Positions 15,916 through 25,868 are shown, counted from the stretch's first letter. The stretch: DNA of 64,000 nt from Desulfoprunum benzoelyticum (GCF_014201505.1 NZ_JACHEO010000010.1:10924-74923); one strand, 5' to 3'. The notes: a model not told the origin generated them from the letters alone. A program made the numbers and translations.

Positions 15916-17808
15916 ATGTTCTTCCCCATCGATCTGCACCAGTTTGTCCCCCAGCGCTTCCCGCTGAACCAGACCACCCTGACCGACGACGAGCGCCGGA
16001 CCCTGCTGGCCAACATCAAAGTCGTTCGCGACAGCCTGATCTTCTTCACCGCCTATGCCAATGCCAAGGGGTTGGGCGGCCATACCGGCGGCGCCTATGA
16101 TATCGTCCCGGAACTGCTGATCATCGATGCCTTCATGAAGGGCAACCCGGAGATCCACCCCGTCCACTTCGACGAGGCCGGCCATCGGGTGGCGATCCAG
16201 TACATGATGGCGGTGCTCAACGGCTACCGCGACGCGGAGTCGCTGCTCCATTACCGGGAATACGGTCACGGCTACTACGGCCACCCGGAGCGTGACGATG
16301 CCGGCGGGGTGTTCTTCTCTTCCGGTCGGCTCGGCCATCTGTGGAGTTACGTCAACGGCGTCGCCGAGGCCGATCCGGCGAAGATCCTGGTGCTGTTCGG
16401 CAGCGACGGCTCGCAGATGGAGGGCGACGACGCCGAGGCCGCCCGCTACGCCGTGGCCCGCAACCTCAAGGTCAAGCTGTTCATCGACGACAACGACGTC
16501 ACCATCGCCGGCCATCCGAGCCAGTACATGGCCGGTTACGATGTCGCCAGAACCCTGGCCGGCCATGGCCTGACGGTCGATGCCGGGGACGGCGAGGACC
16601 TCGACGCCCTGTTCGCCAGGATCAGTCGGGCCCTGGCCGCCGACGGGCCGGCGGCGGTCATCAGCAGGCGGCCGATGGCGGTCGGGGTCCCCGGGATCGA
16701 AGGCCTGCCGAAAGGGCACGACGTCATCCCGGTCAACCTCGCCGTCGACTATCTTCAGGCCCGCGGCTATAGCGAGGCGGTGGCCCTGCTGCAGAATTAC
16801 GCCTCCCCGAAGACCAGGACGACCTACCTCGGCAGCACCCCGGAGACCGCCAAGAACCGCGACGACTTCGGCAAGATCGTCTGCGACATCCTGGCGGGGA
16901 TGGACGAGCGGAGCAGGAAGGTCATCGTCGTCGACTCCGATCTCGAGGGCTCCTGCGGCCTGCACCACATCCGCAAGAATTTCCCCGAGGTCTATGTCCA
17001 CGCCGGGATCATGGAGCGCAACAACTTCTCGGTCGCCGCCGGCTTCGGTTCGGAGCCGGGACGGCAGGGGATCTTCGGCACCTTCGCCGCCTTTCTCGAG
17101 ATGGTGGTCTCCGAGATCACCATGGCCCGCCTCAACAACGCCAATGTCCTCGCCCACTTTTCGCACTCGGGGGTCGACGACATGGCCGACAACACCTGCC
17201 ATTTCGGGATCAACAACTTCTTCGCCGACAACGCCCTGGCCGAGGGCGACCTGACCCGGCTCTACTTTCCGGCCGACGCCCTGCAGCTGAAGGCGGTGCT
17301 GCCGACGATCTTCAACGACCCCGGCCTCCGCTTCGTCTTCTCGACCCGCTCGGCCACCCCCTTCATCCTCAAGGAAAACGGCGACAAATTCTACGGCGAC
17401 GGCTACGTCTTCACCCCCGGCCGCGACGAGATCATCCGCCGGGGAACGGCGGGCTATGTCGTCAGCTACGGCGAGATGCTGTACCGCTGCCTCGATGCGG
17501 TCGAGCAGTTGCGGGCGGAAGGGATCGACGTCGGCCTGATCAACAAGACCACCCTCAACGCCTGCGACGAGGAGATGCTGGCGGCGGTCGGCGCCGGCCC
17601 CTTCGCCCTGATCGTCGAGAGCCAGAACACCAGGACCGGCCTCGGCATCCGCTACGGCACCTGGCTCCTGGAGCGGGGTTATGCCCCGAAATACGCGGCG
17701 ATGGGCACCAGCCGGCCCGGCCACGGCGGGCTCGACGAACAGCTGCCGCACCAGGGCCTGGCCGTCGCCGATATCAAGAACCGGATCACGACCCTGATCG
17801 GGGCCTGA
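15916..17808 (+). CDS. Transketolase-like thiamine-diphosphate enzyme
   Basis: 630 aa, single polypeptide. N-terminal TPP-binding domain with GLGGHTGGAYD and the diphosphate-binding signature GSDGSQMEGDDAEAARYA...FIDDNDVT (GDG is replaced by SDG); central pyrimidine-binding domain (VDSDLEGSCGLHHIRKNFPEVYVHAGIMERNNFSVAAGFG) and C-terminal transketolase domain. It groups with the transketolase/DXS/pyruvate-dehydrogenase E1 superfamily but differs enough from TktA that the substrate is uncertain. GGAGG precedes the ATG. No pentose-phosphate genes are adjacent. Confidence 0.8.
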   Translation: MFFPIDLHQFVPQRFPLNQTTLTDDERRTLLANIKVVRDSLIFFTAYANAKGLGGHTGGAYDIVPELLIIDAFMKGNPEIHPVHFDEAGHRVAIQYMMAVLNGYRDAESLLHYREYGHGYYGHPERDDAGGVFFSSGRLGHLWSYVNGVAEADPAKILVLFGSDGSQMEGDDAEAARYAVARNLKVKLFIDDNDVTIAGHPSQYMAGYDVARTLAGHGLTVDAGDGEDLDALFARISRALAADGPAAVISRRPMAVGVPGIEGLPKGHDVIPVNLAVDYLQARGYSEAVALLQNYASPKTRTTYLGSTPETAKNRDDFGKIVCDILAGMDERSRKVIVVDSDLEGSCGLHHIRKNFPEVYVHAGIMERNNFSVAAGFGSEPGRQGIFGTFAAFLEMVVSEITMARLNNANVLAHFSHSGVDDMADNTCHFGINNFFADNALAEGDLTRLYFPADALQLKAVLPTIFNDPGLRFVFSTRSATPFILKENGDKFYGDGYVFTPGRDEIIRRGTAGYVVSYGEMLYRCLDAVEQLRAEGIDVGLINKTTLNACDEEMLAAVGAGPFALIVESQNTRTGLGIRYGTWLLERGYAPKYAAMGTSRPGHGGLDEQLPHQGLAVADIKNRITTLIGA

Positions 17809-17822
17809 TCCGGTAACAAGAC

Positions 17823-17852
17823 GGCCCGATCCCCGCCGCCGGGGATCGGGCC
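17823..17852 (+). terminator. GC-rich hairpin after the transketolase-like gene
   Basis: Perfect 12-bp stem GGCCCGATCCCC with its complement, six-base loop. There is no T-run, so it may be a weak terminator or an mRNA 3' stabiliser before the LysE gene. Confidence 0.45.
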
Positions 17853-17879
17853 GAAGATCCGCCGCAGCCGAGGACCGTC

Positions 17880-18506
17880 ATGCCCCCAGTCGACGCCCTG
17901 CTCCTCTTTTTTTCCACCTCCATTCTCCTGGCCCTGGCGCCGGGACCGGACAACCTCTTTGTCCTGGTCCAGGCCGCCCAGCGTGGAAAAATCGCCGGAC
18001 TGGCGGTGACCCTGGGCCTGTGCACCGGCCTGCTGGTCCATACCACCGCCGTGGCCCTCGGTCTGGCGGCGGTGGTCAAGGCCTCGGCCCTGGCCTTCAG
18101 TCTGCTGAAATATCTCGGCGCCGTCTATCTGCTCTATCTTGCCGCGGAGGTCTTCTGGTTCGGCAGTGACGATGGCGACGGCCCCCGGGCCGTTGATCTG
18201 CCCTTGGCCCGGCTGTACCGGCGGGGGATCATCATGAACGTCACCAACCCCAAGGTCTCGATCTTCTTCCTCGCCTTTCTGCCCCAGTTCGCCGATCCCC
18301 GTTACGGTCCGCTGGCGCCGCAGATCATCGTGCTCGGCGGCCTGTTCATCGTTGCGACGATCATCATCTTTGGCGGCATCAGCCTGCTGGCCGGGGCCTG
18401 CGGCGATCGCTTCCGCCGTTCTGAGCGGGCACGGCTGGTCCTGAAGTGGCTGACCGGCGGCGTTTTTGCCGGCCTGGCGATCAAGCTGGCACTGACCGAA
18501 CGCTGA
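17880..18506 (+). CDS. LysE/RhtB family exporter
   Basis: 208 aa with about six hydrophobic helices and the LysE/RhtB motif near the N-terminus (LALAPGPDNLFVLVQAAQRG) plus MNVTNPKVSIFFLAFLPQF in the middle, which is diagnostic. The family exports amino acids or derivatives such as homoserine, threonine or lysine; the exact substrate is unknown. GAGG six bases before the ATG. Confidence 0.9.
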   Translation: MPPVDALLLFFSTSILLALAPGPDNLFVLVQAAQRGKIAGLAVTLGLCTGLLVHTTAVALGLAAVVKASALAFSLLKYLGAVYLLYLAAEVFWFGSDDGDGPRAVDLPLARLYRRGIIMNVTNPKVSIFFLAFLPQFADPRYGPLAPQIIVLGGLFIVATIIIFGGISLLAGACGDRFRRSERARLVLKWLTGGVFAGLAIKLALTER

Positions 18507-18525
18507 GGAGCCGCGGCACTGATCG

Positions 18526-20361
18526 ATGAACATTCTCCTCCCCCCCAATCCCCACGCCACCGGAGTGCTGATGTTGACCGCCATCGCCCTGGTGCTGTTC
18601 AGTCGCAGCCGGATATCGCTGGAAACCTCCAGCCTCGTGATTCTGGTGGTTCTGGCGGTCGGGTTTGAGCTTTTTCCCTTCTCAGCGGGCGGCAGAACCA
18701 TCCATGCCGTTCATTTCTTCCACGGTTTCGGCAACGAGGCGCTGGTCGCCGTCTGCGCGCTGATGATCGCCGGTCAGGCCGTCATGCGCACCGGGGCGCT
18801 CGAGCCGGTCGGCAGAATTCTCGCCAGAATGTGGAAAACATCTCCCCAGGGTTCGTTTCTGCTCACCCTGCTCTTCGGGGCCTTTCTCAGTGCCTTTATC
18901 AACAATGTCCCGGTCGTCGTGCTGCTGCTGCCGGTGTTGATCAGCGTCTCGGCGAAAACCGGCAGCCCGGCCTCGGCGGTCCTGATGCCGATGGGTTTTT
19001 CGACGCTGCTGGGAGGGATGACCACCACCATCGGCACCTCGACCAACCTGCTGGTCGTGTCGATTGCCGCCGACATGGGACTGGCGCGGATCGGAATGTT
19101 CGATTATCTGCTGCCGGCCGTTCTCGCCGGCAGTGTCGGCATGATCTATCTGTGGCTGGTGGCGCCACGGCTGCTTCCGAAACGGCCCCTGTCCCTCGAC
19201 GATGATTCGCCGCGGGTGTTCGCCGCCCATCTCGCTCTCCTGCCCGACAGTCCTGTCGTGGGAGACAGTCTCGCCGCGGCGCTGCGCCTGACTGACGGGG
19301 CCATGAAGGTCGAGGCGGTGGAAAGGGGACAGGGCAATATGATCGTCCCGTTGCCGGATGTGACGCTGCGGGCCGGCGATCGCCTGGTCCTCCGCGATAC
19401 CCCGACGCGGCTCAAGGAGTACGAGAAAATCCTGGCCGGGACCCTGTATCCGGTCGGTTCGGCCGAGCGTCCCGTTGACGACGACCATCCACTCCAGGCC
19501 GCTGATCAGCAGATTGCCGAGGTCGTGGTGATCCAGGGTTCTCCGTTGCAGGGCTCGACGCTCAGCAGCTATCGTTTCGCCGACCGCTATGGCCTGATAA
19601 CGCTGGCGATCCACCGTCCGGGCCGGCGGCTCCAGCGTTTTCATGAGCAAATCGGGGACATTCAACTGGCCACCGGCGATATCCTGCTGGTACAGGGCCC
19701 CCGTGAGAAAATAGCGGAATTGAAACACAGTACGGACATGCTGGTCCTCGATGCCATCATCGACCTGCCGTTTACCAGGAAGGCGCCAACGGCCATGTTC
19801 ATCATGAAAGGCATTATCCTGACCGCCGCCTTCGGCATCCTGCCGATCGCCGTCAGCGCCGTCTGCGGTGTGCTGCTGATGATTGTCAGCGGCTGCCTGA
19901 GTTGGCGCGACGCCACGCGGGCGCTCAACGCCCAGGTGGTGCTGATCGTCGTGACGAGTCTGGCCCTGGGCAAGGCGATGGTGGACACCGGCGGGGCGGC
20001 CTACCTCGGGAGTCTGTTCGTGGCCGTGCTCGGTGATGCATCGCCGGCCCTGGTCATCGGCGGCCTGATGCTGCTGGTGGCCTTTTTCACCAATGTCATT
20101 TCCAACAATGCCGCGGCCGTCATCGGCACCCCGATCGCCATTTCGATCGCCGGCCAGACCGGCCAGGCGCCGGAGGCCTATGTTCTTGCCGTTCTCTTTG
20201 CCGCCAACATGAGCTTCGCCACCCCGATGGCTTACAAAACCAACCTGCTGATCATGAATGCCGGCGAATACGCCTTCAGCGATTTCCTCCGGGTCGGTCT
20301 GCCTCTGGTGATGCTGATGTGGCTTGCCTTCTCGTTCCTGCTGCCGCTGATTTATCTGTAG
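18526..20361 (+). CDS. SLC13/DASS-type permease with two TrkA-C (RCK-C) domains
   Basis: 611 aa. Two membrane halves (about 1-215 and 425-611), each with a family signature (FINNVPVVVLLLPVLISVSAKTGSPASAVLMPMGFSTLLGGMTTTIGTSTNLLVVS; FFTNVISNNAAAVIGTPIAISIAG), surround a cytoplasmic stretch of two TrkA-C domains (about 230-310 and 325-405; DVTLRAGDRLVLRDTP and DIQLATGDILLVQGP). Such proteins are Na+-coupled carriers of sulfate, dicarboxylates or related anions; RCK-C domains usually bind a regulatory ligand. 20 bp after the LysE gene, so likely co-transcribed. Confidence 0.9.
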   Translation: MNILLPPNPHATGVLMLTAIALVLFSRSRISLETSSLVILVVLAVGFELFPFSAGGRTIHAVHFFHGFGNEALVAVCALMIAGQAVMRTGALEPVGRILARMWKTSPQGSFLLTLLFGAFLSAFINNVPVVVLLLPVLISVSAKTGSPASAVLMPMGFSTLLGGMTTTIGTSTNLLVVSIAADMGLARIGMFDYLLPAVLAGSVGMIYLWLVAPRLLPKRPLSLDDDSPRVFAAHLALLPDSPVVGDSLAAALRLTDGAMKVEAVERGQGNMIVPLPDVTLRAGDRLVLRDTPTRLKEYEKILAGTLYPVGSAERPVDDDHPLQAADQQIAEVVVIQGSPLQGSTLSSYRFADRYGLITLAIHRPGRRLQRFHEQIGDIQLATGDILLVQGPREKIAELKHSTDMLVLDAIIDLPFTRKAPTAMFIMKGIILTAAFGILPIAVSAVCGVLLMIVSGCLSWRDATRALNAQVVLIVVTSLALGKAMVDTGGAAYLGSLFVAVLGDASPALVIGGLMLLVAFFTNVISNNAAAVIGTPIAISIAGQTGQAPEAYVLAVLFAANMSFATPMAYKTNLLIMNAGEYAFSDFLRVGLPLVMLMWLAFSFLLPLIYL

Positions 20362-20778
20362 CCGCCGCTGCCGCTGCCTGCTCCGATGACGATGGTCGCC
20401 AGGGCCATCCGCAGTATTGGAGGTGACCTGTTTGCGCCGTCGTTTCCGCATGCTACGGCAGGGATCGCCGCATTTTCGACCCGTCGTGGCAGAAACGGGA
20501 AGGGACAGGCTTGCAGGAAGCCTCATAATGGTCTATATTTGTTGCCATATTTCAACATCCGGGAAGGACATCTCCGTCTTCTGCCGCGTGGCTGAAGGCT
20601 GTCGTTCCCTGCCTGCCGCCAGGATTTTCTGCACCGTTGTCCTTTCAGCAAGGAAAAGCCTCCTGCTGCTCATCGAAGCAATCCGGAGGCGGTTTTTGTA
20701 TACCCCCGGATATCCCCCTGAGGAGGCTGTCAAAGGTTCAAGACGCCTCTCGCTCTCATTTTTGTACGAGGAGAAATC
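20362..20778. other. Intergenic region upstream of citrate synthase
   Basis: 417 bp. Apart from a hairpin with T-run at 20654-20697 and a run TACCCCCGGATATCCCC just after it, nothing coding is convincing; small open frames here have no ribosome site or recognisable product. Confidence 0.5.
20654..20697 (+). terminator. Terminator-like hairpin before citrate synthase
   Basis: AAAAGCCTCC (20654-20663) can pair with GGAGGC and the T-run GGTTTTT (20685-20697) around a 21-base loop. It could end the upstream permease transcript or act as a leader attenuator 80 bp before the gltA ATG. Confidence 0.5.
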
Positions 20779-22074
20779 ATGTCGGATCGTAATGCGCAAC
20801 TCATGGTTGATGGAAACGTTTACACCCTGCCGGTCATTGAAAGCACCACCGGTGAACGGGCAATTGATATCCGGAGCCTGCTCCGGGAAACCGGGTTGAT
20901 AACCCTCGACAGCGGGTTCATGAATACCGGTTCCTGCCAGTCCCAGATAACCTACCTGGATGGCGAACAGGGGATTCTCCGCTACCGCGGTTACGACATC
21001 GCCGACCTGGCGGCGAGGTGCCAGTTCATCGAGGTCGCCTATCTGCTCCTCAACGGAGAGCTGCCGAATGCAGAAGAACTGCTGCAATTTCGTAATGATA
21101 TGACCAGGTATGCGCTGCTTCACGAAGACATGATTCACTTCTTCGATCATTTTCCGCCGAATGCCTCGCCGATGTCGATCCTCTCGACCATGGTCGGCAC
21201 CCTGCACGATTTTTACCCCGAGATGGACCTCGACGAGGATCCCTACGGCGGCATCACCACCACGACGGCGCGACTGCTGTCGAAGATCAGGACCATCGCC
21301 GCCTTCTCCTACAAGAAGAACATGGGGCAGCCGCTGGTCTATCCCCGCGCCGATCTGAGCTACTGCGCCAATTTCCTGCACATGATATTCGATCGACCGA
21401 ACATCCCCTATGAAATTGACCCGGTCATGGTTTCGGCCCTCAACAAACTGCTCATCCTCCATGCCGATCACGAGCAGAACTGTTCGACCTCCACCGTCCG
21501 CCTGGTCGGCAGTTCCGGCGTCCGCCTCTATCCTTCGATATCGGCCGGGATCAGTGCCCTGTGGGGGCCGCTCCACGGCGGGGCCAACGCGGCGGTGATG
21601 CGGATGCTGGAAAAGATCGAGGCCGACGGCCGGAATTATGACAAGTACCTCGAAATGGCCAAGGACCCGGAGGGCTCGTTCCGGTTGAGCGGTTTCGGGC
21701 ACCGGGTCTACAAGACCTATGATCCCCGGGCGGCGATCATCAAGCAGGCCTGCCATGATGTCCTCGGCAGCCTGAAGATAGCCGATCCATTACTCGAAGT
21801 GGCGCTGGAACTGGAGGCGCGGGTGAGCGGGGACGACTATTTCCGCGAGCGCAACCTCTACCCGAACGTCGATTTCTATTCCGGCATCATCTATCGGGCG
21901 ATCGGCATCCCGACCAACATGTTCACGGTGATGTTCGCCCTCGGTCGGTTGCCCGGCTGGATCGCCCACTGGCAGGAAATGAATCTCGACAAGGACAGCA
22001 GCCGGATCGGCCGGCCGCGGCAGGTCTATACCGGCATCGTCAGCCGGCCGTTCACCGAGCTCGAAGAGCGGTGA
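20779..22074 (+). CDS. gltA: Citrate synthase (type I, Si)
   Basis: 431 aa, normal for bacterial hexameric type I enzymes. It condenses oxaloacetate and acetyl-CoA. Catalytic histidines sit in ILHADHEQNCSTSTVRLVGSSG and WGPLHGGANAAV, the active aspartate in LYPNVDFYSGIIYRAIGIP, and the FGHRVYKTYDPRA loop is complete. GAGGAGA lies before the ATG. It converges on the 2-oxoacid dehydrogenase operon, so acetyl-CoA production and use are encoded side by side. Confidence 0.97.
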   Translation: MSDRNAQLMVDGNVYTLPVIESTTGERAIDIRSLLRETGLITLDSGFMNTGSCQSQITYLDGEQGILRYRGYDIADLAARCQFIEVAYLLLNGELPNAEELLQFRNDMTRYALLHEDMIHFFDHFPPNASPMSILSTMVGTLHDFYPEMDLDEDPYGGITTTTARLLSKIRTIAAFSYKKNMGQPLVYPRADLSYCANFLHMIFDRPNIPYEIDPVMVSALNKLLILHADHEQNCSTSTVRLVGSSGVRLYPSISAGISALWGPLHGGANAAVMRMLEKIEADGRNYDKYLEMAKDPEGSFRLSGFGHRVYKTYDPRAAIIKQACHDVLGSLKIADPLLEVALELEARVSGDDYFRERNLYPNVDFYSGIIYRAIGIPTNMFTVMFALGRLPGWIAHWQEMNLDKDSSRIGRPRQVYTGIVSRPFTELEER

Positions 22075-22119
22075 GCGGCCTGCCGCCCCGGGCGGCGGAA
22101 GACACCTCGGCGCCGATCG

Positions 22120-23556
22120 TCAGCGGTCGCCGCGACGGGTCGGGAGGGTATGGATCGGGCTGCCGATAAAGATTTCCGCCGCCTCGGCCTCCGTCTCCGA
22201 CAGGGTGGGATGGGGGTGCAGGGTCAGGGCCAGATCCTCCGCCAAGGCCCCCATTTCGATCGCCAGGGTTCCTTCGGCGATCATGCTCTCGGCGTTGCGG
22301 CCGACGATGCCGACCCCCAGGATCCGGCCGTCCCCGGGGTTGACGATCAGTTTGGTGAAGCCGTCGGCGGCGGCCATGGTCCGGGCCCGGCCCGAGTATC
22401 TCCAGGGGAACTTCTGCACGGCGATCGCTAGCCCCTCTTTTCCCGCCTGTTCTTCGGTCAGGCCGCACCAGGCGATCTGGGGGTCGGTGTAGACCACGGC
22501 GGGGATGGCCCTGACGTCGAAACCGGAGTTCTGGCCGGCGATGACCTCGGCGGCCACCCGCCCTTCCCGGGTGGCCTTGTGGGCCAGCTGGATGCCGCCG
22601 GTGACGTCGCCGGCGGCGAATATATGCGGGTCGGCCGTCTGCTGTTGCCCGTTGACGATGATATTGCCCCGCTCGCCGAGCTGCACCGCCGTCTTGTCCA
22701 GATGAAGATCGCCGCTGTTGGGCTGGCGGCCGATCGCCACCAGCACCCGGTCGACCACCAGCGGTTTGGTCCCGCCGTCGGCGTCCTGCAACCGGACCTT
22801 CACCCCGTCGTCCTGCTCCGTCAGCGTCAGGACCCTGGTGTTGAGGTGGATGGCGGCGAACAGCCCGCTCAGGCGGCGCTGTAGCGGTTCGACCAGGTCG
22901 CGGTCGACCCCGGCCAGCAGGCGATCGCCAACCTCGACGACCTCCACCCGGCTGCCGAAGGCGGCATACAGGGAGCCCAGCTCGAGACCGACATAGCCGC
23001 CGCCGATGACCAGCAGCGAATCCGGGATGTCGGCCAGGGCCAGGGCCTGGGAGGAGTCGATGATCCGGCTCCCCGGGCGGAAGGCCGTACCGGGGAAGGC
23101 GACCGGGCGGGAGCCGGTGGCAATGACGGCGTGACGGAAGCGGACCCGGCGGACCTCGGCGTGCTCCAGGCGAACGGTGGTGGAGTTCTCGAATTGCGCC
23201 CGCCCGGTGATCAACTGGACCCCGCGCCTGGCGCCGAGCTGGAGAAGGCCGTCGGCCATGGTGGCGATGACCTGCTGTTTCCAGCTCCGGACCTCGGCCA
23301 GCTCGAGGCGCGGCGGCGCGAAATGGAGGCCCATCGCCGCCGCCTGGCGGGCGTCGACGATCAGCTCGGCCAGGTGCAGGCCGGTCTTGGAGGGGATGCA
23401 GCCTTCAAAGAGACAGACGCCGCCCGGCTTCGACCGGGGGTCGACCAGGGTCACATCGAGACCGAGGTCGGCGGCCCGGAAGGCGGCGGCGTAGCCGGCC
23501 GGGCCGTTGCCGATGACCAGGACCTCGCAGGTCAGTTCCATTTCGCCCATGACCAT
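22120..23556 (-). CDS. lpdA: Dihydrolipoamide dehydrogenase (E3)
   Basis: 478 aa. It reoxidises lipoyl groups of E2 using FAD and NAD+. Visible: FAD-binding GNGPAGYAAAFRAADLG, redox-active C48/C53 in GGVCLFEGCIPSK, NAD-binding GGGYVGLELGSLYAAFG, second FAD motif PHIFAAGDVTGG, and the C-terminal catalytic His-Glu pair (LTLHPHPTLSETEAEAA). The start chosen has GGAGA six bases upstream; the open frame continues into the E2 gene in another frame but that part is spurious. Last gene of the E1 alpha-E1 beta-E2-E3 operon, 20 bp after E2. Confidence 0.95.
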   Translation of the reverse strand: MVMGEMELTCEVLVIGNGPAGYAAAFRAADLGLDVTLVDPRSKPGGVCLFEGCIPSKTGLHLAELIVDARQAAAMGLHFAPPRLELAEVRSWKQQVIATMADGLLQLGARRGVQLITGRAQFENSTTVRLEHAEVRRVRFRHAVIATGSRPVAFPGTAFRPGSRIIDSSQALALADIPDSLLVIGGGYVGLELGSLYAAFGSRVEVVEVGDRLLAGVDRDLVEPLQRRLSGLFAAIHLNTRVLTLTEQDDGVKVRLQDADGGTKPLVVDRVLVAIGRQPNSGDLHLDKTAVQLGERGNIIVNGQQQTADPHIFAAGDVTGGIQLAHKATREGRVAAEVIAGQNSGFDVRAIPAVVYTDPQIAWCGLTEEQAGKEGLAIAVQKFPWRYSGRARTMAAADGFTKLIVNPGDGRILGVGIVGRNAESMIAEGTLAIEMGALAEDLALTLHPHPTLSETEAEAAEIFIGSPIHTLPTRRGDR

Positions 23557-23576
23557 GGCCTGTCTCCGTTTACGGG

Positions 23577-24875
23577 TTAAATCATCGTGAGGAACAGTTC
23601 GTCCGGGTCCTCGAGCAGTTCGATGATCCGGCGCAGGAAGCGGACGGCGTCGGCCCCGTCCACCACCCGGTGATCGAAGCAGAGGATTATCGGCATCATC
23701 AGCCGGGGGACGATGTCGTGCTCGCCCTCGGCGCTGGTGACGACGACAGGTTGCAGCCGTCCCTGACCGAGCCCGAGGATGGCGATCTCGGGATGGTTGA
23801 TGATCGCCGTGAAGTAACTGCCCCCCAGTCCGCCGACATTGGTGATGGTGAAGGTGCCGCCGACCATTTCCTCCCGGCTGGTGCGGCGCTCGCGCGCCCG
23901 GTCGACGGCTCCCTGCAGTTCGACCGCCAGCTCCCTGATGCTCTTGCGGTCGACATCGCGGATCACCGGCACCATCAGGCCGTGTTCGGTGTCGACGGCG
24001 ATGCCGATATGATAGTAGTGCTTGACGATGATCTCCCCGGCTGTCGGATCGAGGCTGGCGTTGAAATGGGGGAATCGCTTCAGCGCCGTGGCCGCCGCCT
24101 TCAGCGCGAAGATCGTCATGGTCAGGCGGCCGCCGCCCTGTTCGATCTCGCCCTTGTGCTGGCGGCGGAAGGCCTCGAGCCGGGTGATGTCGACCGCATC
24201 CTGGCAGGTGACGTGGGGGATCCGGGTCCAGGAGGTCGTCATCCGGACCGCGGTCGCCCGGCGGATGGAGTGGAAGGGCTCGCGGCTGACCGGACCCCAC
24301 TGGCTGAAATCGGGCAGGGTCGGCGGGGTGATCTCGACCGTGGCCTCGGGCGGCGGCGCCGGTTCCGAAGCCGGCGGCGAAGGTTGCGGGGCTGGCGGCG
24401 GGGTCTCGGGTTTCCCCGTGCCCTCGGCGAAGGCGAGGACGTCGTCTCTGGTCACCACCCCGCCGGCGCCGCTGGGGGTCAGCGCCCGCAGGTCGACCCC
24501 CAGTTCCCGGGCCAGGCGGCGGGTCGCCGGCGAGGCCGGCACCGGTGATCCTGGAACGGCAGCGGAATGGCCGGGGGTCTCGGCAGGCGGCGCCACGGTA
24601 GCGGGTTTGGCGGCGGGTCCGCTTGCCGCCGCCGTGGCGCTATCGGCGAAACTGATCAGGATAGCGCCGACTTTGGCCATATCTCCCTTGCGCACCCGGA
24701 TCTCCTGGACGGTGCCGGAAAACGGCGACGGGATCTCGACCGCCGCCTTGTCGGTCTCGACCTCGAGGAGGAGATCGCCTTCGCGGATGACCTGGCCGAC
24801 CGTGACATGGACGGCCAGGATTTCGGCTTCACGGACCCCTTCGCCGAGGTCGGGCAATCGAAACGTTCTGGACAT
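23577..24875 (-). CDS. 2-oxoacid dehydrogenase E2, dihydrolipoamide acyltransferase
   Basis: 432 aa. One N-terminal lipoyl domain with the lipoylated K43 (VETDKAAVEIP), an Ala/Pro-rich linker, the E1/E3-binding domain (about 113-150: SPATRRLARELGVDLRALTPSGAGGVVTRDDVLAF), a second Pro-rich linker, and the catalytic acyltransferase domain ending with the HxxxDG motif FDHRVVDGADAVRF. It transfers the acyl group to CoA. Whether the complex uses pyruvate or branched-chain oxoacids is not decided by E2 sequence; adjacency to citrate synthase favours pyruvate. Confidence 0.93.
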   Translation of the reverse strand: MSRTFRLPDLGEGVREAEILAVHVTVGQVIREGDLLLEVETDKAAVEIPSPFSGTVQEIRVRKGDMAKVGAILISFADSATAAASGPAAKPATVAPPAETPGHSAAVPGSPVPASPATRRLARELGVDLRALTPSGAGGVVTRDDVLAFAEGTGKPETPPPAPQPSPPASEPAPPPEATVEITPPTLPDFSQWGPVSREPFHSIRRATAVRMTTSWTRIPHVTCQDAVDITRLEAFRRQHKGEIEQGGGRLTMTIFALKAAATALKRFPHFNASLDPTAGEIIVKHYYHIGIAVDTEHGLMVPVIRDVDRKSIRELAVELQGAVDRARERRTSREEMVGGTFTITNVGGLGGSYFTAIINHPEIAILGLGQGRLQPVVVTSAEGEHDIVPRLMMPIILCFDHRVVDGADAVRFLRRIIELLEDPDELFLTMI

Positions 24876-24887
24876 GGCGGCTCCCGC

Positions 24888-25868
24888 TTAGCTGGTAAGG
24901 GTCTGGCGCGCGGCGTCGACAATGCGCCGGACGTTGGGAATATACCATTTTTCCCGGCTGAAATAGGGGATGATCAGGTCGTAGCCGGTCACCCGGGCGA
25001 TCGGCGCCTCGAGGTAGTAGAAGGCCCCCTCCATCAGGCGGGTGACGATTTCGGCGCCGGGACCGAAGCTGCGCGGGGCCTCGTGGATCACCACCGCCCT
25101 GCCGGTCCTGGTCACCGACTGGAGGATCAGGGTGTCGTCGAGCGGCGCGATCGTCAGCAGATCGATGACCTCGGTCTCGACCCCGTCGCTGGCTCGCAGT
25201 TCCTCCGCCGCCTCCAGCGCCGGCCGGACCATCGCCCCGTAGGCGATCATCGTCAGGTCGCCGCCTTCGCGGACGATCTGTGACCGGCCGATGGGGATGA
25301 TTTCCTCCTCGTCCGGCACCTCCTCGCGGTAGGCCCGGTAGAGTCCTTTGGCCTCGTAGAACACCACCGGGTCGGGGTCGCGGATGGCACTGACCATCAG
25401 GGCCCGGGCGGTGCGGGGGCCGGAGGGGATGACGGTCTTCAGCCCGGGGGTGTGGGCCCAGTAGGCCTCCCGGCTCTCGGAGTGGTGCTCGAGGGCCCGC
25501 ACTCCGCCGCCGTAAGGGGCGCGCAGCACCATCGGCACCGACAGCCGCCCCTGCGAGCGCCAGCGCAACCGGGCGGCGTGGCTCTCGAGCTGGTGGAAAC
25601 AGTGGTAGGCGAAACCGGAAAACTGGATCTCGCACACCGGTCGCAGGCCGTAGATCGCCATGCCGACGGCCATGCCGGCGATCGCCGATTCGGCGAGCGG
25701 GGTGTCGAGCACCCGCTCTGGACCGAAGGCGTCGATCAGGCCCTCGGTCACCCGGAAGACCCCGCCGTCGCGGCCGATGTCCTCGCCGAGCAGGACGACC
25801 CGGTCATCGTTTGCCATTTCCTGCCGCAGGGCCAGATTGATCGCCTGCACCATCGTCATCTTACTCAT
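24888..25868 (-). CDS. 2-oxoacid dehydrogenase E1 beta subunit
   Basis: 326 aa. Starts MSKMTMVQAINLALRQEMANDDRVVLLGEDIG, the family opening; later GVFRVTEGL, DTPLAESAIAGMAVGMAIYGLRPVCEIQF and the APYGGGVRALEHHSES loop are typical of the transketolase-fold beta subunit. The ATG overlaps the last 8 bases of the alpha-subunit gene, showing tight coupling. Most similar in organisation to Gram-positive-type PDH and branched-chain complexes with split E1, unlike the single-chain AceE of enterics. Confidence 0.93.
   Translation of the reverse strand: MSKMTMVQAINLALRQEMANDDRVVLLGEDIGRDGGVFRVTEGLIDAFGPERVLDTPLAESAIAGMAVGMAIYGLRPVCEIQFSGFAYHCFHQLESHAARLRWRSQGRLSVPMVLRAPYGGGVRALEHHSESREAYWAHTPGLKTVIPSGPRTARALMVSAIRDPDPVVFYEAKGLYRAYREEVPDEEEIIPIGRSQIVREGGDLTMIAYGAMVRPALEAAEELRASDGVETEVIDLLTIAPLDDTLILQSVTRTGRAVVIHEAPRSFGPGAEIVTRLMEGAFYYLEAPIARVTGYDLIIPYFSREKWYIPNVRRIVDAARQTLTS

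Noticed and set aside
22120-24300. A 726-codon frame covering E3 and part of the E2 region
   Set aside because: The first 250 codons are an out-of-frame reading of the E2 gene; E3 homology starts at MVMGEMELTC with its own ribosome site.
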